A DNA stretch of 64,000 nucleotides from Prosapia bicincta (taxonomy: Eukaryota > Arthropoda > Insecta > Hemiptera > Cercopidae), in assembly GCA_036971475.1 (NCBI GenBank), contig JBAIZL010000425.1, positions 3,888,501-3,952,500 of the forward strand, given 5' to 3'. Under the pieces are notes generated by a model. The model ran no database searches. It saw only the letters and a program-made list of their open reading frames with translations, and was not told where the DNA came from. The first letter of the stretch is position 1; the number at the start of each line of letters is the position of its first letter. Of the stretch, positions 1 to 13,726 are shown in pieces. The position numbers were made by a program, and so were the translations under genes.

Positions 1-2880
1 TTAGTATCCGATCTCAATAAATTTGCTTCAAATGTTCGTATCCGATCCCAATAAATTTGCTTCAAATGTTCGTATCCAATCCCAATAGATTTGCTTCAAA
101 TGTTCGTATCCGTATCCGATCCCAATACATTTTCTTCAAATGATAGTATCCGATCCCAAAAAATTTGCTTCAAATGTTCGTATCCGATCCCAATAAATTT
201 GCTTCAAATGTTCGTATCCGATCCCAATAAATTTTCTTCAAATGTTCGTATCCGATCCCAATAAATTTACTTCAAATGTTAGCATCTGATCTCAATAAAT
301 TTGCTTCAAATGTTCGTATCCGATCCCAATAAATTTGCTTCAAATGTTCGTATCCGATCCCAATAGATTTGCTTCAAATGTTCGTATCCGATCCCAATAA
401 ATTTGCTTCAAATGTTCGTATCCGATCCCAATAAATTTTCTTCAAATGTTCGTATCCGATTCCAATAAATTTTCTTCAAACGTTCGTATCTGATTCCAAT
501 AAATTTGCTTCAAATGTTCGTATCCGATCCCAATAAATTTGCTTCAAATGTTCGTATCCGATCCCAATATATTTGCTTCAAATGTTCGTATCCGATCCCA
601 ATAAATTTACTTCAAATGTTAGTATCTGATCTCAATAAATTTGCTTCAAATGTTCGTATCCGATCCCAATAAATTTGCTTCAAATGTTCGTATACGATCT
701 CAATAGATTTGCTTCAAACGTTCGTATCCGATCCCAATACATTTGCTTCAAATGTTCGTATCCGATCCCAATAAATTTGCTTCAAATGTTCGTATCCGAT
801 TCCAATAAATTTTCTTCAAACGTTCGTATCTGATCCCAATAAATTTGATTCAAATGTTCGTATCCGATCCCAATAAATTTTCTTCAAATGTTCGTATCCG
901 ATCCCAATAAATTTACTTCAAATGTTAGTATCTGATCTCAATAAATTTGCTTCAAATGTTCGTATCCGATCCCAATAAATTTGCTTCAAATGTTCGTATC
1001 CAATCCCAATAGATTTGCTTCAAATGTTCGTATCCGTATCCGATCCCAATACATTTTCTTCAAATGATAGTATCCGATCCCAATAAATTTGCTTCAAATG
1101 TTCATATCCGATCTCAATAAATTTGCTTCAAATGTTCGTATCCGATCCCAATACATTTGCTTCAAATGTTCGTATCCGATCCCAATAAATTTGCTTCAAA
1201 TGTTCGTATCCGATTCCAATAAATTTTCTTCAAACGTTCGTATCTGATCCCAATAAATTTGCTTCAAATGTTCGTATACGATCTCAATAGATTTGCTTCA
1301 AACGTTCGTATCCGATCCCAATAAATTTGCTTCAAATGTTCATATCCGATCTCAATAAATTTGCTTCAAATGTTCGTATCCGATCCCAATACATTTGCTT
1401 CAAATGTTCGTATCCGATCCCAATAAATTTGCTTCAAATGTTCGTATCCGATTCCAATAAATTTTCTTCAAACGTTCGTATCTGATCCCAATAAATTTGC
1501 TTCAAATGTTCGTATCCGATCCCAATAAATTTGCTTCAAATGTTCGTATCCGATCCCAATAAATTTCTTCAAATGGTCGTATCCGATCCCAATAAATTTA
1601 CTTCAAATGTTAGTATCTGATCTCAATAAATTTGCTTCAAATGTTCGTATCCGATCCCAATAAATTTGCTTCAAATGTTCGTATCCGATCCCAATAAATT
1701 TTCTTCAAATGTTCGTATCCGATCCCAATAAATTTACTTCAAATGTTAGCATCTGATCTCAATAAATTTGCTTCAAATGTTCGTATCCGATCCCAATAAA
1801 TTTGCTTCAAATGTTCGTATCCGATCCCAATAGATTTGCTTCAAATGTTCGTATCCGATCCCAATAAATTTGCTTCAAATGTTCGTATCCGATCCCAATA
1901 AATTTTCTTCAAATGTTCGTATCCGATTCCAATAAATTTTCTTCAAACGTTCGTATCTGATCCCAATAAATTTGCTTCAAATGTTCGTATCCGATCCCAA
2001 TAAATTTGCTTCAAATGTTCGTATCCGATCCCAATAAATTTGCTTCAAATGTTCGTATCCGATCCCAATAAATTTACTTCAAATGTTAGTATCTGATCTC
2101 AATAAATTTGCTTCAAATGTTCGTATCCGATCCCAATAAATTTGCTTCAAATGTTCGTATACGATCTCAATAGATTTGCTTCAAACGTTCGTATCCGATC
2201 CCAATACATTTGCTTCAAATGTTCGTATCCGATCCCAATAAATTTGCTTCAAATGTTCGTATCCGATTCCAATAAATTTTCTTCAAACGTTCGTATCTGA
2301 TCCCAATAAATTTGCTTCAAATGTTCGTATCCGATCCCAATAAATTTTCTTCAAATGTTCGTATCCGATCCCAATAAATTTACTTCAAATGTTAGTATCT
2401 GATCTCAATAAATTTGCTTCAAATGTTCGTATCCGATACCAATAAATTTGCTTCAAATGTTCGTATACGATCTCAATAGATTTGCTTCAAACGTTCGTAT
2501 CCGATCCCAATACATTTGCTTCAAATGTTCGTATCCGATCCCAATAAATTTGCTTCAAATGTTCGTATCCGATCCCAATAAATATGCTTCAAATGTTCGT
2601 ATCCGATCCCAATAAATTTTCTTCAAATGTTCGTATCCGATCCCAATAAATTTACTTCAAATGTTAGTATCTGATCTCAATAAATTTGCTTCAAATGTTC
2701 GTATCCGATCCCAATAAATTTGCTTCAAATGTTCGTATCCGATCCCAATAGATTTGCTTCAAATGTTCGTATCCGATCCAAATAAATTTGCTTCAAATGT
2801 TCATATCCGATTTCAATAAGTTTGCTTCAAATGTTCGTATCTGATCCCAATAGAGTTGCTTCAAATGTTTGTATCAGTTT
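1..2880. repeat. 34-bp satellite array with 1467-bp higher-order period
   Basis: About 84 head-to-tail copies of a 34-bp unit; its core reads TATCCGATCCCAATAAAT followed by TTGCTTCAAATGTTCG. Copies differ by single substitutions (AATAGATT, AATACATT, TTTTCTTC, TTTACTTC). A marked variant with TTAGTATCTGATCTC or TTAGCATCTGATCTC occurs at about 281, 621, 927, 1748, 2088 and 2394. Each of the first three recurs exactly 1467 bp later, so a ~43-unit block has been duplicated as a higher-order repeat. The array runs off the left window edge, so its true length is unknown. No open frame of note. Confidence 0.97.
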
Positions 2881-3115
2881 CTAATAATTTTGATTTAAAT
2901 TTTCGTTTCAGTTTGTAGTCACTTTTACTTAACTCTTATCAGTTAGCAAACATTTCAATATCAGTATCAGTTCCAAATCATTTTGCTTACTTCAAATTTT
3001 CTAATCACATTCCAATAATATTGACTTATATGTTTTTATTAATTCTCAATCACGTGTCTTTAAATTTTCACATCATTCCGCCAATAAATTTGGTTTAATT
3101 TTTCGTATCGGTTCC
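2881..3115. repeat. Decayed edge of the 34-bp satellite
   Basis: Here the 34-bp unit becomes progressively unrecognisable: TATCAGTTTCTAATAATTTT, TCGTTTCAGTTTG and CGTATCGGTTCCAAAATATT. This gradient from homogeneous interior to diverged edge is typical of satellite arrays kept uniform by unequal exchange, with old copies stranded at the border. Confidence 0.7.
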
Positions 3116-6100
3116 AAAATATTTGTTTCATTTGAACACAAACTTGACTGTTGTCATTATTCTTGTTCAGAGTATAATAAGAGTATTAGATTAGAAAGTA
3201 TGATATTATTGATTATTGTATTGCATTTTTATTCAATTATTTATTTTGTAATGAGGTAATTATTTTCGGTCAGTAAACACATTTCTAGCCGTTTTCAATA
3301 GGCCTTGTTTTAATAAAAATATTATCATTCAATATACTAGACATTTTAATTGTCTTATTTTTATTCATAGAATACTAAGGTTTTGAATAAACTATTAATT
3401 TTAGAAGTCTTACAACACCGAATAAGTACTTTACAATCAATTCCTGCATAGTTGTTTAACACAAAGGAACGCCTTTTTGTCTCTTATTGTTCATTCTAAA
3501 CACAATTACATCTCTTTGTTCACAAAATGATCAACATTGCGTGAAAGAAATAGGTTGCATTGTTACAATCTTCAACAGAAGAATCTACTGTGCTAGAAAT
3601 GTCCGGATATTTCTGTTTACAAAGAATTCGTTTATGAGGCATTTCAGTAAAACTGCTCTAAATACCTTTAGGTAACAACAAATCCGCTGAAATAGTTTTT
3701 GAACACTTTTGTTATTTTTTTCCTTTGACTAATAACAAAATAATGCATTCCTTGTGGAAGAAAATATTTTCGCAAATATCTTGATCAACGTTGGATACTT
3801 AATAAGACCCACAGTTATTTGTAGCCACAGCCCATAGCCTCTTTCCCAGCTGCCTGGCTTTTTTTATTAAATGCATTAGTTGCTCAAAGACCACTAAGTA
3901 ATTATATTATATAATGTATATTATATATTATAAAATGTAAATTATTTTGTGCAATTTTACAATAATATTTAAGTACTAATAAAAAAAACTTAATTTATTT
4001 GGCAAATGTTTAAAAATTGTAAAAATATAAAACAACTATAAATCAAACGAATTACTTTTTAGATAATTAGTGCTTAGCTAGTGAGACTAGTTCGCTAAAC
4101 CAATTTTTGGTGAGATTTTAAGCTAACTATTTTGTGTTTTACTGTTGTAAACGAATGATTATTTTTAAAACAAATATGTGTCAAGTGAAGCGAAAACATA
4201 TTACATATCATTTCACATCTATATACATGTGATATCATATAGGTTTACCCATCAGTGTTATGAAATAATTTCCTATAATTAAAGCCTATCCCAAGGAAAT
4301 TTTAGGTTTTTTTCTAAAACAATGTTTTTAACGCTATTTGTGTTTGTGCCACAATATATGCCAATCTAAATAGTTGCGGGAATCATAACTGTAAACTTTA
4401 AAATAAGAAAAATAAAAACTGTGTGTGTGGCCATCACATACACTTATCAACGCCCAAATTGACCATGGAGAAATAGGTAATAGTATAGGACAGGGATTCA
4501 AGCCAAATTGATGAATATTATCGAAAATTAAACAAACTAGACTAAAACAGAATGAAAACAAAGTAGCCAAAATTAAAAAGAGCAAAATTTAAATTTAACG
4601 AATTAAAATATTTTAGAATTTTGAATTTTGAGAAAATAACGTAGATTTGTAAATAGAGATCCAATATATAGGAGGCTCTCTCCTATATAGGGATAGAGGA
4701 CCCCGCTCTCTAGGGTCAAACGATAGTATATGTAACAGCCTCATAACCGGTTCCAGAATTAAGTAATGTCGAATATAACTTGCGGAAAGTGTTTATACAA
4801 ATCTTGTGACACAGGCCTAGCAGCGCTGCTATAGGGTAACTACTGAAGATTAGAAGATGGAATTAAATAAATCTTAAAACAGAAGAAATAATTAGAACAC
4901 ACTATAAAAATTAGGTAAAAACATCAGAATTAAAGAAAAACTAATGATAATAGGGTCGAGATTAAAAATAAGCAAACCTGGTTGCAAGGACAACGTAATT
5001 GGAGGAAAAGGAGAAAACAGTGACGATAAGTCACTTAAAAAACGCCAAAGGTTTTGGTAGCGTCCCTAAGCGTTGGCGGCAACCAAGTTGAAACAATAGA
5101 CGCGTTTTGTTAATGATCAGAGAATTGTGGCAAATTTGAAGTACGTAGACACCTATAGTGTGAAAATGCGTATAGGAGGTGTTTAAGATGTTTGGGCATT
5201 ATGCTCAAGTTTCAAGTAAACGACCTATTTAGCAATAGAATAATAAATTGAAAAGGCCGAACTTCTAAGACGCCGAACTTTATAAACTTCTAGAAGACGT
5301 CATAAACTATGTAATTTTTAAAAAACTAGGCCAAATTCAAAATTGTCAAACACTGTTACCCCATTTGAAATGAACATTCACTAAAAGAAGAGATGACAAG
5401 GATAACAGTTTACCAGATGCCGTGCCGAGAAAAAATAAGCTTCAAAAAGAGGATGCCGTCAAACAAGAACGGAAAATATGCTCAAGGTTTTTGTAAACAT
5501 TAGATTTGTCCTAAATTTATAAGTTTATTTCGGAGATTACTAATTAAAATTAAAAATTTAGTAAACATAAACAGCATAAGAGTGATAAATTCTTTTCAGG
5601 CTAATAAAGTAATTTTTTTTATTTTAAAAATTAACTCTCCATACGACCGTTTGTGTATAATGAAGAGTAAGTAATTATTTCAAAATATAAATTTAAATAT
5701 GGCTTTATTACACAGATAATGTATGAATTATCATTTTATTAGTTACAGTTTATAATAAATAATAATCGTTTTAGGATAAATGCGGGTTATTTAGAATTGA
5801 GTTTAAACAGAAATTTTAACGTTACATAATGACAATGCTAATTTTACACTAAACAAACATCATGTTATTGATAATATATTTTGGATTGAAACGTATATGT
5901 GTCATTTTGTTATTGTAGGCAATTAGGACTAACAATAGTGTAATGGATGTGGACATTATGTATAAACAGAAATTCCTTCCTTATAATACGTTGCTAATTG
6001 TGAAGAAAAATGAAACTTAATTTTAATCATTATATAGTTGGCTTATGATAAAGGGAGTTAAGAATTTTGTAAAATGTAATATGGACGATTTGATGAATGA

Positions 6101-6871
6101 AAATTTGATAGGAAATATAAGTTGACTAAATATATTTTTAAAAGGAACATAAATTTTATAATGAGGGTTTTACATGACCTGAAATTTGTTATTTTTACAT
6201 TTCTGAGTAGGCATAATAATTTTAATTAATGTTTTTATAGTAAGATAGATAATTTGTTTTATGAAATTTATTATAAATAATATTGATAAAATTGAATAAA
6301 CAACAATTTGGTGAAATCGTTCATTATAAATTAGGTTAATAACGTGCTAATACGTCACCATACAATCTTCAGTTTAGAAATGTTTGCAAATAGGGAATAA
6401 ACCTGCATTGTTAGTATAAATTATAGATTTATTAGGGAAAGAAGAGGGTACATTAAAATATTGATTTACTAAAACTTAGAATATAATATATTTTTAAAAA
6501 GTATAATTAAATCCAATTGATATATTATCGTTAAGAAAAACAGAAACCTGTGCTGTAAAAAAAATTATAAATTACTTTAAAAATTAAAAATTTGAAATGA
6601 AAAGTGGTATTTTCCAATTATCAGTTACTTTTCTTTTATATAAAGTAATAAAGTAAGTTTCACTGGGGTCAAGTTATAAAAAACACTCCTCAAGTCATAC
6701 ATGTCTCTCAAAGAAACCGTGACCACAATAAATGCCTAACAGGCTATAGATGGCTAGTTGGTTTTATTACTAATTCAGGAGTTGGTTATTCTGAAAGGTT
6801 TCTTCCTTGACATACAGGTTTCGGACCAGAGTTCAAGTTTGAGGAATAAATCATTACTTTCCTACGGACAG
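3116..6871. other. AT-rich unassigned DNA
   Basis: No gene, RNA or recognised transposon. Only short chance ORFs are present (for example 62 codons at 3487 and 83 codons on the minus strand at 4334), with no domain or codon signal. A short inverted repeat (TATAGGAG...CTCCTATA) lies near 4670-4690. This may be intronic or intergenic; the sequence does not tell which. Confidence 0.6.
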
Positions 6872-6932
6872 GATGTGGTGTAACATTGAAGAGTGGGAGG
6901 TTGGAGATGAGAGGACTTGGTGGTCAGCTAAG
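6872..6932 (+). other. Candidate isolated exon bounded by splice-like signals
   Basis: A GC-richer 61-bp island follows a pyrimidine stretch ending in ACGGACAG (acceptor-like) and ends CTAAG|GTAAGAG, a near-consensus donor. One frame stays open across it (EEWEVGDERTWWSAK). No family is recognised, and such signals arise by chance in 64 kb. It could be a coding exon, a lncRNA exon or coincidence; this is inference only. Confidence 0.2.
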
Positions 6933-7460
6933 GTAAGAGAAGGTCCGTATTTACTAGTATCCTGTACTTTAATCATTTGCAAACTCACTTTCGGATGTAG
7001 TGTATCCACCATCAGCCACTGTATCTGTGTTCCGCTAACGTATCATTCACTGAATTTTATTTACAATATTTCCTGACCATAAAAAACTACTTGTATTGTT
7101 ATAAAACTCCTATTGCACTAAACGTCATATTAATAGCCATATTACAATATTTATAATTTCTCTATAAACTTGTGCCACGTTAGACCATGATGAAAATTCG
7201 TTTAAGCTCATTTTAATCAATTAATATATTATTTTCAATGTATTCTGGAAGTGTAAGGACTAATGCTATCAATAGGCAAATAATTTGAGTCTATAAACAT
7301 TTTCACATTTTTCCCTAAACCAACTGGTAATAATGTAATTGAATTTATACTGTATTATATAGGTTATATATCAGACTCATTGTAACAACACAATATTTTA
7401 ATATATGAAATTTTTATAGATTTATATTGTTACTACTACTAATAATAATATATGTATATA

Positions 7461-7563
7461 TGTGTGTGTGTGTGTTTATTTATTGAGATTTTAAAACTTT
7501 TTTGTCTCTCTCTCTCTCTCACTCCAGTTGTCTCTCTCTTTCTATCCTCACACTCACTGAATC

Positions 7564-7605
<42 letters not shown>
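7461..7605. repeat. (TG)n and (CT)n microsatellites
   Basis: A short (TG)7 tract at 7461-7474 is followed by interrupted (CT)n tracts at 7505-7520 and 7569-7605. The open frame reading through them is simple-sequence translation (LSLSLS) and not a gene. Confidence 0.9.
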
Positions 7606-7609
<4 letters not shown>

Positions 7610-9943
7610 ACTGCCTGTAACTTTTAATATATCCCAATATTGTAAACATTACTAATTTTATGCTTCGAATTTAACCAACTAGTCATTTGCCGAACTTATA
7701 ATTCGGTGTAAGTTTATGCGAAGCCTATTGATAAATAACATTTTTTATCCCACAAAACTATCGATATTGTGTTTGATCAGGAACACTAAATATCGAAAAC
7801 ATTGAGTCTCGGTGTGTTACTCACACATTTACTTAAATTAAAAAGTTCGGCCATTCGTTAATTTGTTAGACTCACATGGAGAGATTATATCAATTAAAAA
7901 TTTGCAATTATAAAAATACATTAAACAATGTCAAATTAAAATAAATTCATTGAATCTGTTTGAAATTCTATTTTTACGAAGGAAATACCCGTGTGTTACC
8001 TGGAATAGTTTGTTTCTTTAATCGCATACACGAAAGTAAAATTAATTTTAGAGCATTGCAAAAAGAAAATTAAAAACAGACAATTGTTCTGCTTACAACA
8101 GGAGTCATTTAATTCAAGCCTGTAGCAATTAAGGTACTTTGTTCGTTGATGTAAAATAGACAGCTGGAATAAGTTATGTAACTCTTCTCTTAGATTTAAC
8201 TTTGCTTCTTAAACTCATTAATAAACAAATCCTTTTAAAAACGGCAACACAATTAAAAGTTTTACTTACTAAAGTTGTAATTAAAGACGATATGAATCAC
8301 TAACTCAGATCATCAAAGTTCTCAACATCTTGTTATAAAATTGAGTAACAGAATGAATTATATGTATAAAATTTTAGCGCTATTTTAATCTAAACTGAAT
8401 GTTTTAAAATTAACTGTATGTATAAGGTACATACCTCTATATAACCTCTATAGAGAGGCTGTACATTTCAGCCGCGCGATCCTGCGAATATGACGTCATG
8501 ATCCCCCTGTATTTTTGTCCATGATATGTTCATACCTTAATCCTACCAATGTTTTACAATCCCCTTCTATCATTCGCAGGGGACTATAGTCATAAGTTCT
8601 ATCTGCACCGGGTTCAGAGATGAGGTGATAAATAAATACAAAACTGTACACGAACTCACAACTATAAATATCATAAACTGAACTCACTTTATCATCATTC
8701 ATGTTTCTGTGACCTGTCATCATCTACCAGTAGTGCTACTACAAAATCACAAATTCAACCAATACTATTTCAACTATATTGTAAATTTGAATACTTTGTT
8801 TTCTTCATACATATAAAAATTGGAGCTTTTTTCAATGTTTCACATTCTTTATACATGTAAAATTAGTCTAACGCTTAAGGTTGTACCTTTATATTAATAT
8901 TATTAGTTATAATATTACTATTATTATTATAATAATTAATAATTTGAATAATAACAAGCATTCGATGCAAATTTTCAGTGTATATATTTTTAAAACATTC
9001 AACTTTGTTAATTCATTTATTTGCTTATATTTATTAAATACCTCTTACTTTGGAAATTTTACCAACCACCAGCAAATGATAATTATATATTATTTAATTA
9101 TTAGTATATGGTTAACACAAATAATATTACTTAACCAGGTAAATAATATCGCATTAGGTGAAACTTTACTGAAAATCTGTTCTATCAATTTTTGCTTGAA
9201 TTTCCTGCATTATTCTAATGAATCAAAAATGGCACTAATTTAGTTGAATCATATAATGGTCTTAGTGATTTGATATGGACACGTCATAGGACTAGGTGTC
9301 TGTAGATAAGTTGGAATAGTAGACATAAAAAATATGACTTCATGTCAACAAAAGTTTTGAAGTTTTATAGAGTCAATACACGGAACTGAATGTTTAAACT
9401 GTTCAGTAAATGAACGATCGTATTAACGCGTTTGCCTTTCGTAGTGATAAACCGTTTGTTTTAACGTCCTATTCACTTCAGCTGCGCTATGCCACGTAAA
9501 ACTGAAAATGCGAAGTTAAAACTGCACTAATACATTCCTTTACTTACTCTTCCAATCGACATTATTTGCCATTGAAATTAATTACTGGTCAATACTTCCG
9601 CTTGGTCTGAAGCCCAAAAGACTCTATTCAGACCAAAGTTCTATATTGATCATTTACCTTTTTTCATTCTATTTGTGCAAAATGGGTAGAGCCATCATTC
9701 TTTCCCAATCATCGCTCATTCGCTCCCCTCTCTTCTACATCCCACTCGAAATCTATCTTTCACCTTGACACTGCTTAGTCTCTTTAATAAACCGACTAAT
9801 GATCAGTTCTTCCGCTAAGACATTTTTAACCGTTATAAATTTAGACAAAATAATTTTTTGACTTAAAGCTATTAGTTTTCAATGACTTTCATGTTTACCT
9901 AGCATCTGCTTTTCACTATTGTTTAAATACAATCTTACGAACA
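7606..9943. other. AT-rich unassigned DNA
   Basis: No recognised gene or repeat family. A 120-codon ORF at 8881 is an AT-driven string of Ile, Asn and Leu without domain features. A 75-codon minus-strand ORF at 8496 has no recognised homology. A short GC-richer patch around 8460-8600 is unexplained. Confidence 0.55.
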
Positions 9944-10578
9944 CCTACTCAACACAACACTTGTCTGAAGGATTCGAGCAACCCCACGAGCTTCCATCCA
10001 ACATTACACCTGTCAGTAGGAATTCAACATTACACTAATCCGTAAAGATTCAAGCATAATCCTGCAAGCACCAAACCAACATGACAACTGACAGTAAGGA
10101 TTCAAACACAATCCCACGAGCACCAACCCAACATTACACCAGCCTGTAAGGATTGAAACACAATCCAACTAGCACCAACCCCAATATCACACCTTTCTGT
10201 AACGACTCAAACACAAACATCCCACTAGCCCCCACTCCACATCACGCCTGTTTGTAAGGATTAAAACAATATCCCACGACCACCCACCAATCATCACACT
10301 TGTTTGTAAAGACTCAAATACAATCCCACGAGCGCCTACCCACCATCACATCTGTCTTTAAAGATTCAAACACAATTACACGATCACCCACCCAAGATCA
10401 CGCCTATCTATCAGGATTAAAACACAATCCAAAGACCACCCACCCAACATCACGCCTGTCTGTAAGGATTCCAATATAATCCAACGAGCGCCCATCCACC
10501 ATCACATCTGTCTGTAAGCATCCCAAACACAATCCAAAGACCACCCACCCAACATCACACCTGTCTGAAAGGATTTTT
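9944..10578. repeat. Degenerate 52-bp tandem repeat, about 12 copies
   Basis: Diverged copies of a 52-bp unit of the form CACCCACCCAACATCAC followed by GCCTGTCTGTAAGGATTC, AAACACAATCC and a link such as CACGAG or AAAGAC. The copies are strongly C/A-biased on the plus strand and differ from each other by 10-25%, so the array is old. The minus-strand ORF at 10404-10637 is simply this repeat translated. Confidence 0.9.
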
Positions 10579-11988
10579 TGAAAACACCATGAGCGACGTG
10601 ACGCGACCTTATTTAATAAATATAAATATAATTGCATTAAACATACTATGTATCAAGTGACCGTGATCGAGTCCAGTCGCTCTTTAGCAAAGTTTCCTGG
10701 CTTATTCCTCCGGTATATGGGTTTCTGTCACCCGTGATGTTGAAAATCCAGTTATAGCTAACTTTAAAAAAATCTTTATGTTTATCTAACTTTTTGAAAT
10801 TTTATTATTAATAATTTTTTTACTATTGCTACGAACCACTCTGTCGCCCTGCGATCACGACGGCCCTACTGCATTTATTATCATTCGGGCCTTATGTTAA
10901 TACATTGAATTTAAACGCTATTATTCTTTCTAGGTACCATGGTGTATTGAAATTAGGTCTCTAATAAATTTAATCACAGAAAATGGCGAAATGTTTGTCA
11001 ATGTTAATTTTCTAGTAAAAATTAATTTTAAAATAGATCCCTAGTGCATATAATTTTTCAATCAATAAATCAAAACAAAAAAATTGAAACAAATATTTTA
11101 GGGTGATTTGTAAAACGATAGTTATAATTTATTAACTAGGTATACCAAAGAGAGTAAACATTATTAAAGATAGGAATAGACAAGATTAAAAGAAACTACC
11201 AGAGTTAACATAAGGTTTATAGGAGGTGTATAAACTTCACCTTCTGGTGATGCTGTGTTAATGAATTGTACTTAAAGGTTTTATAAACATTTATTTTTGC
11301 AGCTAACGGTACCTTATTGATAAATTATAACAAAGCAATGACCGTATATTCATTATTATCAATTTAAAAATTAAATAGGAAGATATTATTTACTATTTCT
11401 TACTGCAAAATTACTTAATATTAAATTATACTAATGGAGAATTTCAGTATATATAAAGTGTATCTTAATAAATATAAAGAACTCATGACTGGTTTGGTTC
11501 GTCTAGTGAAAAAAATATACAATTTATAGCGTAAATATTATTCATTTCTATAAGGATTTCTATTAAGACTTGCACGATTAAAAACTAGTATTCATATTCT
11601 AGAAATCACTTTGTATATAAAAACCATACCTTAAAACAAAACGGTTTAATGCAGTAATTATTTTTTAAAGGATTTGCTCTGTTCAAAGGTACTGCGGCAT
11701 TTGCTGACAAAGGATTTTCATTCTTTGTAAATGCAATTTGCATACGTTAAATCTACGCGCGTGTATGCTCTTTAATACTTTAGGCGAAGATTCAGATTTT
11801 ACATTCTATCAGATGGTTTCAAAACAACTCTCAAAATAAAAGATGTAACCTAGATTTATTCAAAGGCGGTGACAAATATTATTGGTAAATTAGGAGTGAT
11901 TTTTAAAATAATAGTATTGATAACAATACAGCAATGGGGTATTTTACTTGTTCCGGGAAACATTTACCATTTTGTATTACTCAAATAA

Positions 11989-11991
<3 letters not shown>
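10579..11991. other. AT-rich unassigned DNA
   Basis: I see no gene, structural RNA or recognised mobile element here, apart from scattered short chance ORFs below 60 codons. Confidence 0.55.
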
Positions 11992-12073
<82 letters not shown>

Positions 12074-12083
12074 TATATATATA
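11992..12083. repeat. (TA)n microsatellite, left of hairpin D
   Basis: About 45 TA units with one AGA interruption near 12070. Together with the tract at 12339-12386 it brackets a long palindrome. Confidence 0.97.
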
Positions 12084-12126
12084 TTGTAATCCTTAGATGA
12101 ATTATTTTTTCTAGTTGAATATGTAT

Positions 12127-12334
12127 GTTGTAATAAAATAACTTTCATAAACAAGAATATACGAGTATTACTTCATTTTATTGTTGATTGAAGCTTTTCG
12201 CTAATTTTCATTATTAGCATTTTCAAAATTTATAAATTTTGAAAATGCTAATAATGTAAATTAGCGAAAAGCTTCAATCAACAATAAAATGAAGTAATAC
12301 TCGTATATTCTTGTTTATGAAAGTTATTTTATTT

Positions 12335-12338
<4 letters not shown>
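12127..12338. repeat. 106-bp-arm hairpin element D between (TA)n tracts
   Basis: A nearly perfect inverted repeat without spacer: arms 12127-12232 and 12233-12338 are reverse complements around AAATTTATAAATTT. Mismatches are few, for example ATTTTCATTA against ATTTACATTA. Each arm contains ACAAGAATATACG, whose CAAGAAT core recurs in the other TA-linked hairpins of this window. It could be a miniature foldback element that inserts in (TA)n, as the rice Micron family does, or a replication or assembly product of the microsatellite. It is non-coding. Confidence 0.85.

Positions 12339-12386
<48 letters not shown>
12339..12386. repeat. (TA)n microsatellite, right of hairpin D
   Basis: About 24 TA units immediately after the palindrome, breaking down into TTATATATATTAATATAAG. 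Confidence 0.95.
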
Positions 12387-12395
<9 letters not shown>

Positions 12396-13498
12396 TAATA
12401 TAAGATTAACATATTAATTTATATATTTATATATAACATCTGATTGAAATGTTTTTATGCCTTTAAAGATATTATATTCAAAATAATAAAGAATATTATT
12501 TTTAAACTATTTTATTTAACAATAATATTTCACGAACAACAAACAAACTTACTGCTTTAATCCAGGAATATATTTAACGGATTTTGTTTTTGAAAATAAA
12601 AACTCAAACTTATTCTAAATCATGTTGTTTTCCGACGTTAAATTAAATTATGAATGCTATGATCGTTTTTGTACCTGGTTTTCTTCACACTGACAGTTTT
12701 ATAATCTTTCTTAAAAACCAAAAGATGTCATTATTTTATACTGTACAATGTACTCGAAAACGTTTTGATAAACAGAAGTAATACTTACATAACTAAATAG
12801 ATAAAAGCCCACTAAGGACAATATAAAAACCTTTATTTTACTTCAAAATTGTTATATTGTGGTTTGTGGGTTTTTATTTATTTAGTTATAACTAGTCCAC
12901 AGAGCTCAAGAAATTATTAATTAAGAAATAATCCATATTTTTCAATAATTATTAAATTTTAAAGCTTTAAAAAGTATTTGTGATTGGAACCTTTTGAATA
13001 ATAAAATGTTATGGCTTCTACAGGCGTATTATTCTTTATGATAATGAATTCTTACCCTCTAGCAAAACGACACTTTACCACACAAAGATGGGAAAGTATA
13101 ATATAAATATACTATAATAAATTAAATGTATTTCTCAATGATAAGTGTAGTCAAACAAGTATAAAAATAAACGTCGGCAGTACTTAATTTTAATGGTGTA
13201 AGTAGACTTTTTTTCTAAAACGTAGAACAGTGTAAACTTTTCCCTTTTGTAATACCGAGAGGTTTGGAATCAAACAATAGCTGAAACAGCTTTAAACATA
13301 AAACTTGCAGAATGTCGTAGATTTTAAAGCAATCTACTATATAACCCCCTATCTAATAACTTTTTTTTTCAACACGCATAGAGCTCCTGATTTCAGGCAT
13401 AAATTAAGTTCATTAAGTAATGTTGAATGTGGTATAACTTACAAAATTTGTAAAAAATTATCAGAAGTAAATTAATTCGGTATTAAATTTAATTGAAT
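12387..13498. other. AT-rich unassigned DNA
   Basis: Nothing recognised; no open frame beyond chance length. Confidence 0.55.
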
Positions 13499-13726
13499 CT
13501 CTAATACACGCGCTCCATTATAAACTTATAGGTATATAGAAACACGTGAAGATCCACCAATGTGTCAGTACTGTAGAGATATCTTCACAATAAAACATAT
13601 TTTGGTTGATTGTGTTGGTATAACAATATTCGTGCCCTTTTTAATGGTAAAGGCAGTTTGTAGGTGATACTAAGGGACGATGCCTCCGCCATTGACCACC
13701 ACTTGAACATATTTTTAAAATGTATT
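13499..13726 (+). pseudogene. Decayed C-terminal end of a non-LTR retrotransposon ORF2
   Basis: The plus strand encodes EDPPMCQYC-RDIFTIKH-ILVDC at 13548-13613. This Cys/His pattern (CX2CX8HX4C) is typical of the extreme C-terminus of non-LTR reverse-transcriptase polyproteins (the P-x-C-x2-C...KHIL-x-x-C motif). After a +1 shift the frame continues as YNNIRALFNGKGSL, an in-frame TAG, then VILRDDASAIDHHLNIFLK, matching the usual tail after the knuckle. Upstream codons are broken by stops. At least one frameshift and one stop make this a dead 3' fragment. It is assigned from motif order only, so the clade is uncertain. Confidence 0.6.
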
